DNA of 64,000 bases from Hybos culiciformis. Lineage: Eukaryota > Arthropoda > Insecta > Diptera > Hybotidae. The position numbers and the translations under genes were made by a program. Positions 52,356-63,392 of the stretch are shown piece by piece; position 1 is the stretch's first letter, and the number at the start of each line of letters is the position of its first letter. The stretch is taken from positions 19,261,829-19,325,828 of the forward strand of contig OZ023275.1 of assembly GCA_964007475.1 (NCBI GenBank), written 5' to 3'. The notes under the pieces are model-generated. The model was given only the letters and a program-made list of their open reading frames with translations. It had not been told where the DNA came from and did no database searches.

Positions 52356-53514
52356 TTACTTATATTTAGAATCCCACTTATTTCCAGATATATTAATTTT
52401 CAATGGTACTTTATGGAAAGTATCTAAAACCAGATAATTTATTGATGTCAAATTATTATTACTGAAATCTAACACAACAAGATTCTTTATTGGCCTCAAA
52501 ATTGTTAAATCAAATTCTATCAAATTATTTTCAGACAAAGTTAAAGAATTTAAATTTTGTAAATTTAAAAATGATTTATTCGTCAAATTCTTGATATTTG
52601 TTGATGCCAAATTTAATATTGTGCAAAATTCACAAAAAAATTTCCTTAAATTCATGTTCAATTCCATGTTATTATCTTGGTGTCCAATATACAATTCCGT
52701 TAATAACGACAATTGAAATAAAACATAAGTTTCGAATAATTTTATATGATTAAATTCTAAATTTAATTCTAATAAATTATCGGGCAAAAACTCAAATTGA
52801 AAAAATTTAATGTTATTTTTTTTTAAACATAATTTCTTTAAACTTTTTAATGGTAAGAAAATATTTTTATGAAAAGTTTGGATTTTGTTATTTTGTAAAT
52901 CAATTTCCTCCAGATTTATACTATTTTTAAATATTTCCGAATTCAAGTAGTTTTAGTTATTTGAAGAGACATATAAATATTTGAAGTTTGAAGGGAATGA
53001 ATTCTCTTCCATATATTCAATTTTATTAAATGACAAGTTGACTGATTCCAGTTTTGATAATTGCGTGAAAATATTTTTTTTTATGATTTTCACAGAATTC
53101 TTTGTTAAACTTATAATTTCAACATTTTGCAATAATTTGAAAAAATTTCCCTTTCAATAAATTATTATTTAAATTTATATTTAAAATATTCTTCAATTTA
53201 TCTGATGCTAATTTCATTTCTTTAAATTTTTTCAAACCACAATAATTGACGTAAATTTTTTTGATATTTGGAAATGCATCAAATAAATTTATTGGTATTG
53301 AATGCATTTGACATTTTTTTATTGATATTTGTTCAAAACTGCTTAGCATGTCACCGGAATACGATAAATTAATAATTTTGGGTATTTTAGGAAATTCAAA
53401 ATGTTGACATAAATACACTGGATCATTATTATCCGTACAGTATTATTCAAAATTTTCCAATGAAATTCCATAAAATAAATTATTTATAATTAATAGCAGG
53501 ACAATTATTTTCAT
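52356..53514 (-). pseudogene. secreted leucine-rich-repeat protein, intronless pseudogene nested antisense in gene B intron 1
   Basis: From ATG 53514-53512 the frame encodes a signal peptide (MKIIVLLLINNLFYG). An N-terminal cysteine region (YCTDN...YLCQHFEFP) and about ten LRRs of the LxxLxLxxNxIxxF type follow, such as NLEEIDLQNNKIQTF and LVVLDFSNNNLTSI. The C-terminal end is ISGNKWDSKYK and there is no membrane segment. Three lesions are visible: TAA at 53445-53443 (codon 24), a one-base excess in an A6 run at 53145-53140 that shifts the frame, and TAA at 52955-52953. No splice consensus removes these. A relic at 60.4 kb has TTA (Leu) at the place of the last stop, so that stop is derived. 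Length and layout suggest a once-functional extracellular LRR protein of about 385 residues. A T6 sequencing error could explain the shift but not both stops. Confidence 0.8.
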
Positions 53515-53913
53515 TTGATGTTGTTTAAAACGTGGCTTCTAGTTTTGCCTTGGAAGGCTTAGAATTTTGCTTTTAGTATTTTTACTTTTACTTTTACTTT
53601 TAGCATTATGAGTTAACATTAAATTTTACATAGTATATAAATTAAAATATTACACTTGCGTAATTCGTCTGCAAAGATAAACATTTCGAACAAATAACTG
53701 GATTCGCTGTGGGGTCACCGTTTATTTAATAAATGAAAAATTTTATATTTTTAGTTGTAATTTTTTAGCTTTATCAAAATTTAAAATTTTAATAATGGAA
53801 AAAAAAATTTATTCTATCCTCTTTTCCTTATTTCTTTGCAAGGCTCTTCAACAAAAAATCTCTTCTATCACAAAACTTTTCTGACTACAATTATTTATTT
53901 TATTGATATTTTT

Positions 53914-54016
53914 TTTGATATTTGGAAATCCATCAAAAAAATGTATTGAAGTGATAATAAATTATTAAAACTAGATATTTAAGTAAATTCAAATTGTTCG
54001 CAAATCGTCCGTACAG
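53914..54016 (-). pseudogene. N-terminal LRR pseudogene relic
   Basis: Two pieces match the neighbouring LRR pseudogene. TTGATATTTGGAAATCCATC matches its plus-strand sequence near 53260-53280. GATATTTAAGTAAATTCAAA followed by CGTCCGTACAG matches 53383-53440. Intervening parts are deleted. It is a separate, more decayed copy in the same orientation. Confidence 0.7.
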
Positions 54017-54274
54017 GTATAATATATTAAGATATATTTTTCATTATTACTGTTTTTAACACAAATTTTAGAAATTTCACTTAAGGTGAAAAAACATTCA
54101 GTAGCCCTGAATTTAAAATTAATAATCAAAGAATGAAAATTCTGCAAAGGAATATATAAAACAGGAAGATGGAAAATATATTTTTAATTTTATTTAAATA
54201 AATTAATAATTGTATTTAAAAATTGATGAGCAGACGTAATAAATTTTATTCGTTCGTTTATTAAAACTAAATAT

Positions 54275-54785
54275 GTATATTAAATGAATTATTTATCTGG
54301 ACCTGTATTTTTAACTTTTGAAATATAAACTTTGGAAATTAAAATTAAAGACTCACTGTACCGTTATAGGATAATAAGGAAATTGTATGCTATATTCTCC
54401 CACAAGATTTTTTCAACCTTTAAATAAAATTAAAAAAAAAAAATGTACGTTATTTTTAATTGATATTTCCATTAAACGTTGTAATAAGTAATGTTCAATA
54501 TGCCTATACAATAGTCTTGTATTTTTAATCAAATATATATATATATATATATATCCAACTACTGACCGTGAAATTATATAGTCAATGTATTTTCTTTAAA
54601 TATAAAATATTAAACTTATGTCCAATTTTTATATCCTCAACATTGAAAATTCATTTTGTCCGTCAAAATAATTTTTTATTTTTAAAATTTTGAACTAACA
54701 GATAAAAAGAAATTTATGTATTAAAGAGAAGATCTTCATTTACATATTGATGATTTAATGTAAAATTTATGGTTATTTTATTGTT
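54275..54785. repeat. duplicated block of about 0.5 kb, second copy at about 62003-62495
   Basis: The best-conserved core is TACCGTTATAGGATAATAAG (54359 and 62083), followed by GGAAAT, ATGC, ATA and TCTCCCAC. Further aligned words include TTTCCATTAAA and GTTGT, and TCAACATT, ATTC and TTTTG in the same order. Substitutions and indels are frequent. The copies flank LRR relics (53.9 and 60.4 kb), so I infer that they were duplicated with an LRR gene. Confidence 0.7.
54533..54554. repeat. AT dinucleotide microsatellite
   Basis: Eleven AT units in a row within the duplicated block; the second copy of the block at 62229-62240 has a shorter TATATA run at the equivalent place. Confidence 0.85.
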
Positions 54786-54925
54786 ATCAAAATAAGATAC
54801 CAGGAAAAGATTTGAAAAAAAGGAGGAAATATGAAGGTAGAGGCATCAGCAAATAATTTAACGAATTCAAAATTTGTTTAAATTTGTTGATTTGTAAAAA
54901 TTTGGTTTTATTTTCTATTACAAGT

Positions 54926-55655
54926 ACCCACTGAGAAAAATAAATTTGTGGAAATTACATAAATTTTAATTTCATGAATGTTCGGTATTGGATGGAAAGT
55001 TTTATTAACTATATGAAACAAAATAGTATTAATTTTTCTTATTACAATAATTATCTTATAAACAAAACAATTATATTTCAAATTAACTAACTATATAATT
55101 TTGTTTTATTTCTAGTGGACGATGCATCTGGTCATTATACATCCGGTTTCTTTTATGGCAATAATTATTGGATGGGTTCTTTATCATTGTGTGAATCAAT
55201 TTATAAAACTGACAGAGAGCTTCAGACTGATCAAAAACGTAAAAATAAAGGATTTTCATTTACCCCAGGACATCGACATTCGATACCAATTGCAAAAAGA
55301 AAGCATGAAAATCCTCCATTTCATCCTGGATTGTTTGTTTTGAAAATTTCTGTGAATGAAACACTTGTTACTGGGACGGTAATATCAATATTTTTTAAGC
55401 TTTAAGGCACTCGATACATTGAACATACTTTTTTAATTAAATATTTTTGATGCAACTTTGGTTTCAATTTTCAATTATGTATTAATATAATAAAACTTTC
55501 TATTTTGTTTCATGAAACTAATAGTTTCATCAGTTTGGTACGGAAAACCCACTGAGAAAAATAAATTTGTGGAAATTACATAAATTTTAATTTCATGGAT
55601 GTTCGGTATTGGATGGAAAGTTTTATTAACTATATGAAAGAAAATAGTATTAATT
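54926..55655. repeat. 109-bp direct repeats flanking exon 2 of gene B
   Basis: Copies at 54926-55034 and 55547-55655 begin ACCCACTGAGAAAAATAAAT and end AGTATTAATT; I see two substitutions (GAATG/GGATG and GAAACA/GAAAGA). One lies at the end of intron 1 and the other in intron 2, so exon 2 (55116-55378) sits between near-identical repeats. Confidence 0.9.
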
Positions 55656-58430
55656 AATTAACTAGGTTTTTTCTTTGAGCGACGTGCTTATAATAAAACA
55701 AACTTCAAATAATTTGATTTTTTTTTTAATTTTTGCCAAAGTCTCGGACTATTCATGTTGGAGTATGTCTTCCTACACCTTGTGACTATGCTGATGTCAA
55801 GCATCTTGCAATTGTTTCCCAAAAAACAATAGAAAATAGAGAATTGAATATAATTACTATTCGGTCACCAACTAAAAATCGTTACAATATGTGGAAGGAT
55901 AGTACATTTTGGATTTTGTTGTAAGTTTGCTTTAGGCCATCTAATATTTTCATTATAAAGTTAGTTTGTACGTCTGGCTAGTCTGGCTAGCCACTGATGA
56001 GTTCAGTTTGTTTGGCGGATGGACGAAACGAGCAAATTTTATTTAAATTGTTTTACATATAAGTATAAAGTCTAATAGTGATGTTTTTTAATTTTTGGTT
56101 ATTGTATCTATAATTGTAAATACGTATATTAGAAACCGAAATACAAACAGAAATGCGAACAAAATTTTCTTTTATTTCGTTAAGTTTTTTTTTATAACAT
56201 ATATTATTTCTGCACAAAAAATTTTAACCTAAAGCATTGAAATGATTTATTTATTACTTATATTACTTATTGATGCTAAATTCTGAAAATAATAATAAAG
56301 TGCTTCGTTTTCTGTGATTTTCATAATATAATATTATCTAGAACCAAATGTATGTTAAAATAAACTACAAAAATTATTATTATTAAAATTTTATTACATT
56401 TTTTTAGCATTGTTACAATTATCATAATGATTTTAATGATTTTTGGCACAGTTTATGACATTTATTTAACACGTCGCTTTAAAAAAAAATTTATATCAGA
56501 TGATGAAAAAGAAGGTCCGCATAGTGAAACATCATCCGGTATTGGATGTTCTGGTTCTTCAGAATATAGTGACTCAGTTGGGCAGGATTTGAAAAAAGAA
56601 CTAAAAGATTTAAATATTGTTCTTGATTTAACAGATAGCGATAATACAATTAGTTCAAATGAAAATCTTGAAATACATCAACCAGAAAAATTATGTGTAT
56701 ATTCAGAATTATTATTATCATTTTCAATAATCACAAACTTTAATGCAATTTGCGATCGTACTGTTGGTTCAGATACAATCCCATCAATTCATGGTTTGCG
56801 TGCAATATCAATGGCCTGGGTTATACTAGGACACACTTGCATTGTAGTATTCAAATATTCAGATAATATGGAACTTAGAAAAGTTGTAGAGAAAAATTTT
56901 CTTTTCCAAGCTGTCACAAATGGTCCATTCAGTGTTGATACATTCTTTTTTATAAGTGGCTTTTTGGTGTCATTCATTTATTTTAGAACAAATGCTAAAG
57001 GAAAATTAAAAAAATTATCAAAAGGAGTAAATGAAGTCACAGCTGGAACTTTTCATTTCTTTGGTTTAGTTGGTTATCGATTTATGAGGTTAGCAGTATT
57101 AATTAATAAAGTATTAATCCCATTAGGTGAACCTTTCGTTTTTTGAAAAAAGCTTGATGTGCAAATCTACATTTTTTTAGAATTTAGTTTTCTGAACATA
57201 ATATTGAAAATAACAAATACTTTGTTAAAATAAGAGTTTCCAAATACGTTTAAATAATCAATTTTCAGTTTGTGACATTACATTATTACACTAAATTTAT
57301 TTGGGAAATTTTCTTTTGCTTTTTTTTTTCAGATTAACAGCCCCTTATCTGTTTGTGTTAGGAGTAGTTGAAGTTTCAATGAAATATTTATCATCAAATT
57401 CAGTATTTGATCCACCAACGCTAGATCATATCAATTGCCCAAAATATTGGTGGAGAAATGTACTTTACATTAATACGTTATTCCCTGTAGACGATATGGT
57501 AAACATGATTATTTTAAGACAATTAATTTTATAAATTTTTTTAAATTATTTTAATGTAATTTTTTCAGTGTATGCTGTGGAGTTGGTATTTGGCTAATGA
57601 TACACAGTTTTATATAATTGGTGCAATTATTTTAATTATTGGTGTACGACACTTTAAATTTGCTTCTTGTACAATGTTATTGTTTTTAATTTCATCTTGG
57701 ATAACGACCGCTATAATTGCTTTCACACATAATCATATGCCAAATTCGGACGATCCATTGGCATTATTTGATAAAATTTATGATAAACCATGGACACGAT
57801 TAGGACCTTATCTTGTCGGTATGTCGGTTGGATGGATTTTATTTAAAAGTAATTGTAAAATTCGTATGAGTCGTGGAAGTTTAATAATTGGATGGGGAAT
57901 ATCATTATCAACTTTATTATTATTGATATTTGGTTTGTATAATATGAAATTATCAAAATATACGGCGGCAGCTTACAGTTCACTATCGCATTCTGCTTGG
58001 GCTGTTGCTCTTGCATGGATAACAATTGCCTGCTCTACTGGACATGGTGGTTACATTAATTCATTTTTATCAGCTCCATGTTTTTATCCATTTTCAAGAG
58101 TAACTTATTGTGCATACTTAGTTCATCCAATTGTCATAAGAGCATTAGCATTGAATTCAGATGCTCCATTGCATTTAGGAACAGATTCCATGGTAAGATA
58201 AAAAAAATATATATATTTTTTTTAGATAAAAACTGAAAATTATAATATAGCAGTGTAAATTTTCGTTTTTATGATTTCTAATTAATAATTATTATCTTAA
58301 GGTAATTACATTTTTCGGCCTGGTTGTGTGCTCTTATTTGTTATCATTCATAGTATCGTTATCATTTGAGGCTCCAGTTGTGACAATGTTGAAAATATTA
58401 TCACCAAATCGAAAAAAACGTATTGCTTAG
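55116..58430 (+). CDS. NRF-6-like acyltransferase-3 family protein (gene B), exons 2-7
   Basis: Continues the exon at 25708-26164. Exons: 55116-55378, 55742-55920, 56408-57088, 57333-57498, 57569-58192, 58302-58430; frames join without a break to a protein of 832 residues. The rest of the NRF domain (about 153-290) has MDDASG, GNNYWMG, and GVCLPTPC. A membrane segment follows (about 297-320), then an acidic, serine-rich linker (330-400) and the acyltransferase-3 domain (about 405-825) with about ten hydrophobic segments. Conserved motifs are HGLRAISMAWVILGHT (R431, H442), YRFMRLTAPY (R524, R527), the D in SVDTFFFISGFL, and YLVHP (H768), so it should be catalytically competent. NRF-6 proteins are multi-pass membrane proteins implicated in lipid or drug transport in intestine and epidermis; the substrate is unknown. 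The weakest splice call is the exon 3 acceptor (GCCAAAG, 55741), which lacks a long pyrimidine tract. Confidence 0.88.
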
Positions 58431-58583
58431 CCACCTTTATATTTAATTTTAATATAGTTGTTTTGTATAAATTTAATTTTATTATTAATTATAAAATGTA
58501 CTAAATAATTTAGCTTATAAAATTTAAAATATGTATTAAAAATATCTGAAACTATTACATCATCGTTATTTGTCAATATGTCA

Positions 58584-58589
58584 AATAAA
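58584..58589 (+). terminator. polyadenylation signal of gene B
   Basis: AATAAA lies 154 bp past the TAG stop of gene B, in TCAAATAAATAC. The call rests on position because the hexamer is frequent in such AT-rich DNA. Confidence 0.45.
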
Positions 58590-60400
58590 TACTTTAATAA
58601 TGTTATCATTGTTACTTGTAAGATTCATCTATAAATTAATATTACAATTAGTCTTTGGATACCACAATTTTTTTTAGTATTTTTACTAAAATATAAATTC
58701 CAGGTAATATTGAAAAAAAAAATTACAACACTTGAAAAGATTATTAAAACAATATTCACCTTAAAATTATTTCTATTTTATCAATAATTTTAAATTATTC
58801 ATGAAGAACCTTCTTAAAAATTAATCATCCAATTATTTTGGGTTTTATTATTTTCAGGATAAAAAGCATTTTCCATAACTTCACACAGAAGTTGTTATAA
58901 TCTCTGAGCAATAAAATTGTAAGCAGAACTAAATCTGCTAAACATTCTAGTGAATATTATTATTTTTTAAAGATTTGTTCACATTGTTCAGAAAAACAGA
59001 ATGTGATAATTTCACCTAATTTTTGTTAAATTTTTGTAATCAACAAATGTTTATATATAAAGTTTATTTTAACATACCTAAATTTTATTATTAAATAATT
59101 TGTATTGTGCTCAAAATTATTACTCATGCTCCGGAAAAATTATAATTTTTTCCAATAGTTTTGCGGCATTTAGTCTGTTAACTGATTTTAAAATTTTTAA
59201 TAACATTATAAAATAGAAACGTTTTTTTGAATAAAATAAATTTTGAAACATGGAAACTATTGCTAAATATGTTCAAAAATTGTCTCAAATAAACAACAGC
59301 TACATATATTTTCGCCATCAAACATCATACAAATAAGTTAAATGTTGAAGCTACTTAAAAGTACATTACAATTCTGAACATTTTTAGTTTCTGTTGTAAT
59401 TTCATAAACATGTTTTATGTTTCAATTTATTCCAATATCCTCTTAAGGACATTTTCTCAAATAATTAATTAGTCTAGGATAATTTCTGAAAAGCAATAGA
59501 TATTAGAAAGACAAAAATTAATTTTTTAATTTATTTTCATTATCATAATTAATTAATTGCATATTGCAGATATTCCTTTCATCTGTTACTTCTAAAATAT
59601 TTCTACATTAAAAATTATTGTTTTCTCGCTAACTGAATTTTTATTGTCCTTTAAAGAAATCAGAATAAAATTAACACAAAATAACAGGAATTATTTTTAT
59701 AAATATCCTTTTTATTGAATAAGATTTTGTATGTAATTACATTTTAAAATGTTCTATATAATTGTAAATTAATGTAAATATTAAATGTATAACAAATATA
59801 TTTTTTTAAAGATTTAAATATTTTTTTAATATTGTAATTGATTCACAATATATTGTATTATAATCTTCCCAACTTAATAGAATTTAATAAATTTAAATTT
59901 TCTTATAAAATTATTTATATTCAATTCACGAATTTTTCAGAAAACAATATTCGTAAAGAAAATATTATAAAACAATAATATATATATATATCATCCATCT
60001 TTGAAATCAATACTTTATTATTTATTTTTATTTAAAATTTATTGTCCTTAAAATTAAAATTTATTTAGTTATTTGCTTTTTCAATTTTTCATAGACCGAG
60101 CCCAGGGGGTTATACATTTACGTTGTAAAAATATATAAAATAATTCAAGTTTATTTTTTAAATAATATATAGGTACTTACTAACTTAAACCTTAAAAAAG
60201 AATCTAAAGAAATATTTTGAAACTAATTCATCCCAACCAAGTTGAATAAAAAAAAAAACAAATCCTCTTTAAGGAAAATGCAAATCGAACAGAATTATTA
60301 AACGACAACTTACCATTTCTCATTGTTGTGATCGATCGATCACGGATTAAAAAACAAAATACAACATTGGAGAGAAAAAACTTTTACATGGAAAATTTAA

Positions 60401-60478
60401 TTGTTTTGTAAATCAATCCATTTATATTTTTTAAATGTTTCCGAATTCAAGTAATTTAAATTATTTTAAGATAAATTT
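60401..60478 (-). pseudogene. LRR pseudogene relic matching the nested LRR copy
   Basis: Minus-strand translation gives NNLNYLNSETFKK and IDLQNN. It matches the LRR pseudogene segment NN(stop)NYLNSEIFKN...EIDLQNN (52955-52890), with part of the repeat deleted. It shows Leu (TTA) where the nested copy has TAA. Only about 78 bp can be aligned. Confidence 0.7.
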
Positions 60479-60498
60479 AAAAAAAAAATAATACATCT

Positions 60499-60745
60499 GG
60501 GAGTCACAAACATTTTTGCCTCAAAATTTGGTTGAAAAGCTGTTTTACATTATTTCAAAGTTTAATTTAGAAAAAAACAATTCATTTCCGGTCTGTTTCA
60601 AACTTTAAAATGGTAGGTATAAAACTTTTTAGAATAAGTTAATGCTAAGTTCTCGAAATCTCTTCAAAACTATTTTTTTTTTTAAAGTTTTATATCATTG
60701 TAAAGTATGAAACAATCCGGGGCAAAAAAATGTTTGGAACTTCCA
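60499..60745. repeat. imperfect inverted repeat, possible MITE
   Basis: GTCACAAACATTTTTGCCTC at about 60503 is an inverted match to GGGGCAAAAAAATGTTTGGAAC at about 60719. Inside, TGTTTTACATTATTTCAAAG (60541) pairs loosely with TTGTAAAGTATGAAACA near 60695. Arms are about 60-70 bp and diverged. Confidence 0.45.
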
Positions 60746-60920
60746 TTCTTTTTTATTCAAAAAATTCTCAAGAATTGTAAATGATAGGCATCAATTGAAC
60801 CATTTTGATGAGTTGTAAGGGGATGTTGCTTTGGAACCCCGCCCCCAAAGCAAAAGGTAACAAAAGTTAAAATACTTTTTAAATATTTTTAAAATAGTAT
60901 ATTTTTTTTTTCAAATAAAA

Positions 60921-61088
60921 ATTAAGCCCCGATTGCACGCCAAGGATTCGGATCTGGTAATGAAAGAAGATTTCGATGTAAATTGGTATGTGGTTGGAGA
61001 TCGACTGTTAAACAATTTAGTCGAGAGGATTTTAAATCGAAAACGGGCCACATATTTCATTTTTGATATACGTTCTCTATTTTTTTAA
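60921..61088 (+). other. unrecognised coding-like fragment
   Basis: A 55-codon stretch ends in TAA at 61086-61088. It includes MKEDFDVNWYVVGDRLLNNL and VERILNRKRATYFIFDIRS. Its composition is balanced and its G+C clearly above the surroundings, which is unusual here. There is no convincing start or acceptor and no family I recognise. It may be a relic of a gene or of a transposon protein. Confidence 0.3.
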
Positions 61089-61320
61089 TAAATAATTAGG
61101 TAATTCACTTTTTTCACTTGAGATGTATTTTTATATTTCTTTCGTCGCTATACAAAGCAAAATTACCTACCTGACAAAAATATGTTTTCGAGTTAAAGGT
61201 ACCAAATTATAGAGAAAATATTGAATTTTCATAATAAAATATTTGTTTTTATGATATGATTTTGGAAATACTTGAAACATTAAAGTTTCAAATTGACCAT
61301 CTGCATATTCGAACACCGTA

Positions 61321-61431
61321 CTAGCAAATTATAGCTCTAAAAGAGAATTCGATGCTTTTAGTATAAAGCTTATCTTTCTACTAAAAGAAAATTTTCTGTA
61401 AGAGAATTCTCTTATAGAGCTAATTTGCTAG
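61321..61431. repeat. foldback with about 28-bp arms
   Basis: CTAGCAAATTATAGCTCTAA (61321-61340), continuing to AGAGAATTC, is an inverted copy of 61404-61431 (GAATTCTCTTATAGAGC then TAATTTGCTAG). The loop of about 50 bp contains a second inverted pair, GCTTTTAGTA and TACTAAAAG. It is probably a very small MITE. Confidence 0.75.
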
Positions 61432-63392
61432 TCTTTGTTCAGAAAAATTTACTTCGAATGCACAATAATAAAATACTTAGTAAATAATAATGTATTAAAC
61501 TATGTTTTATTGATAAATTATTATTATTATTTGTTATAATTTCAATTATTTGAAAAAAATGTATAAAAATATATATCTGACATTTTATTAAAAGAAAAAT
61601 TCTGGAATTCTCAATTGAAAGTAATACAATTAATGAATATTCTTTCATAATTCAATAAAAAGTGACAAAGTTACAGTATCTTGAAAAATTTCAAAAACTT
61701 TCTAAAGTCGTTTTCTGGAAAACAACTTTTTCGTAGATAGTCTATTTTGTCGGTAAATGTTATTTTCTCTTCTTAAATCCAAAAATTTGTATTCTATTTG
61801 AATTGATTTGATTAGTTTTTCTTTTTGCTTTGCTTAAACCAAATGGTAATGCATATACGTAATACTAGTCATGGAAATATTAACACTTCAACGATGTTTT
61901 AAAAATTAAAAAATTTTACTCTTTTCTTTAAGAAGTTATATGTAGTGGGTAAATGTGTAAACTATAAAATTTATATAATTTATAAAATAATAATTTATCC
62001 TTAATTAAATAAATTGTCCATCTGAATGTTATTTTCTCTGTTCTGAAAGAGAAAGCATGAAATTTAAAATTGAAGTCATAAAATACCGTTATAGGATAAT
62101 AAGGAAATATTATGCCATACTCTCCCACGAGTTTTTGTTACCTTCAAATAAATATTAAAATAAAAACTTTAATTTATAAATAATATTATTTCCATTAAAT
62201 GTTGTTATGAAGTATGCATGAATTGTATATATATATAAAATATATTAATTAGGCTTGCGCTTCAACATGTGTGAAAATGCATATTTAGTAAGCTGACTTC
62301 GAAAATTTAATCAATAAATTTTCTTTAAAAATATATGAAATTTTTGTCCCAATATTATAACTTCAACATTTTAAATTCTTTTTGACCCTCATATTTATTA
62401 TTTATCTTAATTTTTTTTAATGGATATATTAAATACGATCTTCAATTTGTACAAGAATTTTAAATATGTAGTAAAATTTTTGATTACTGTTGTAGTTACA
62501 AAATAATTTATTAATAATTTAAATAATTAAAAAATATATTATATATCTATTTCCTTGATTCAACATAGTCCCATTCAATTCAAACTTTCTTTCAGGGATT
62601 AAGAAGTTCAAAAAGTAAGTAAATTTTGCTCAGGAACTTTTTGATTGGCCGCGTTTAAGGCATAGGTATTATCAACTACGTAACTATCCTTTAATACTAC
62701 GGCCAAACCACGCCAAGGACATTCGATTGAAAGGTATTGAAGTCAGCTTTTAAAGGGCATCCATGACGTGACAATATGATTCTCCTATGGTATAGACTAG
62801 AGCCACAAAAATAATAAAATTGATAATTTATCTAAAACTATTTACCACTACTTGAGCGTGTGTTTTGAATGAAGTGTGTTGAATGAAAATTAATTTTTGC
62901 GCTTTATACTGTTTACGTTTTCGTTTTTTTATTTAAAATTTTTTTTTTCGTAACATTGCTCAAAGCATTAAAAAATGACAATAATATTCAGTACATCTGA
63001 AATTATCTTCCTTCATATGAGGTGAAGGTATTGACGTGGTAAGTTTCTCTGTAGTGGACTGTTAACATTTTACAATAAGTGTAAGAGATGTTGTTTCTTA
63101 TTAACAAGTTATTTATCCACATCTAATACTATCAATTAAGTTCAAGTGTTTAAACAAATTTAATTTGGAAAATAACCCAACGGTTTAATTCATCAATTTA
63201 CACATCTTTATTAATAGAATTCACTTAGAATTAGTACGTTCTTAAAGTATAAATATATAAATTGTTGAAGATCTAAATTTTACGTTTCTTCTTTATAATA
63301 AATTAAAACTGCATTTTAAAAATTATTTATGTTCCGGTGCCAATAAAATAGTTATTATAAGCACAATGACTTACAAAAATTTTAAAATATTA

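Larger units (their letters stand above)
26165..55115 (+). other. 28,951-bp first intron of NRF-like gene B, with nested material
   Basis: The intron starts GTAAGT at 26165 and ends TTTATTTCTAG at 55115. Inside are a hAT transposase relic (26.7-27.2 kb), a hairpin and a 31-bp minisatellite (33.5-34.0 kb), and tandem duplications at 36.3 and 38.0-39.3 kb. A long foldback (41.3-41.6 kb), a hAT-like element with perfect target duplication (46.4-47.5 kb), a non-LTR relic (50.3-50.6 kb) and an antisense LRR pseudogene with relics (52.4-54.0 kb) follow. In 27.2-33.5, 34.0-36.2, 39.3-41.2, 41.6-46.3 and 47.5-50.2 kb I see only AT-rich sequence and no supportable gene. Confidence 0.7.
58431..63392. 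other. spacer between gene B and the serine protease gene (convergent)
   Basis: This is the 3' flank of both neighbours. It holds an LRR relic (60401-60478), an inverted repeat (60499-60745), a coding-like fragment (60921-61088), a foldback (61321-61431) and the second copy of the 0.5-kb block (62003-62495). A somewhat G+C-richer piece at about 62640-62815 has no frame I recognise. A minus-strand AATAAA at 63212-63207 could end the protease transcript. Confidence 0.65.

Noticed and set aside
52356..53514. Reading the LRR lesions as introns of a functional gene
   Set aside because: No GT-AG pair on the minus strand removes the stops or shift without also deleting LRR units, and the relic at 60.4 kb shows a leucine codon where one stop now lies.
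62640..62815. G+C-richer piece that might be a protease pseudogene exon
   Set aside because: No frame shows a catalytic motif or a continuous peptide; stops interrupt all minus-strand readings I tried.
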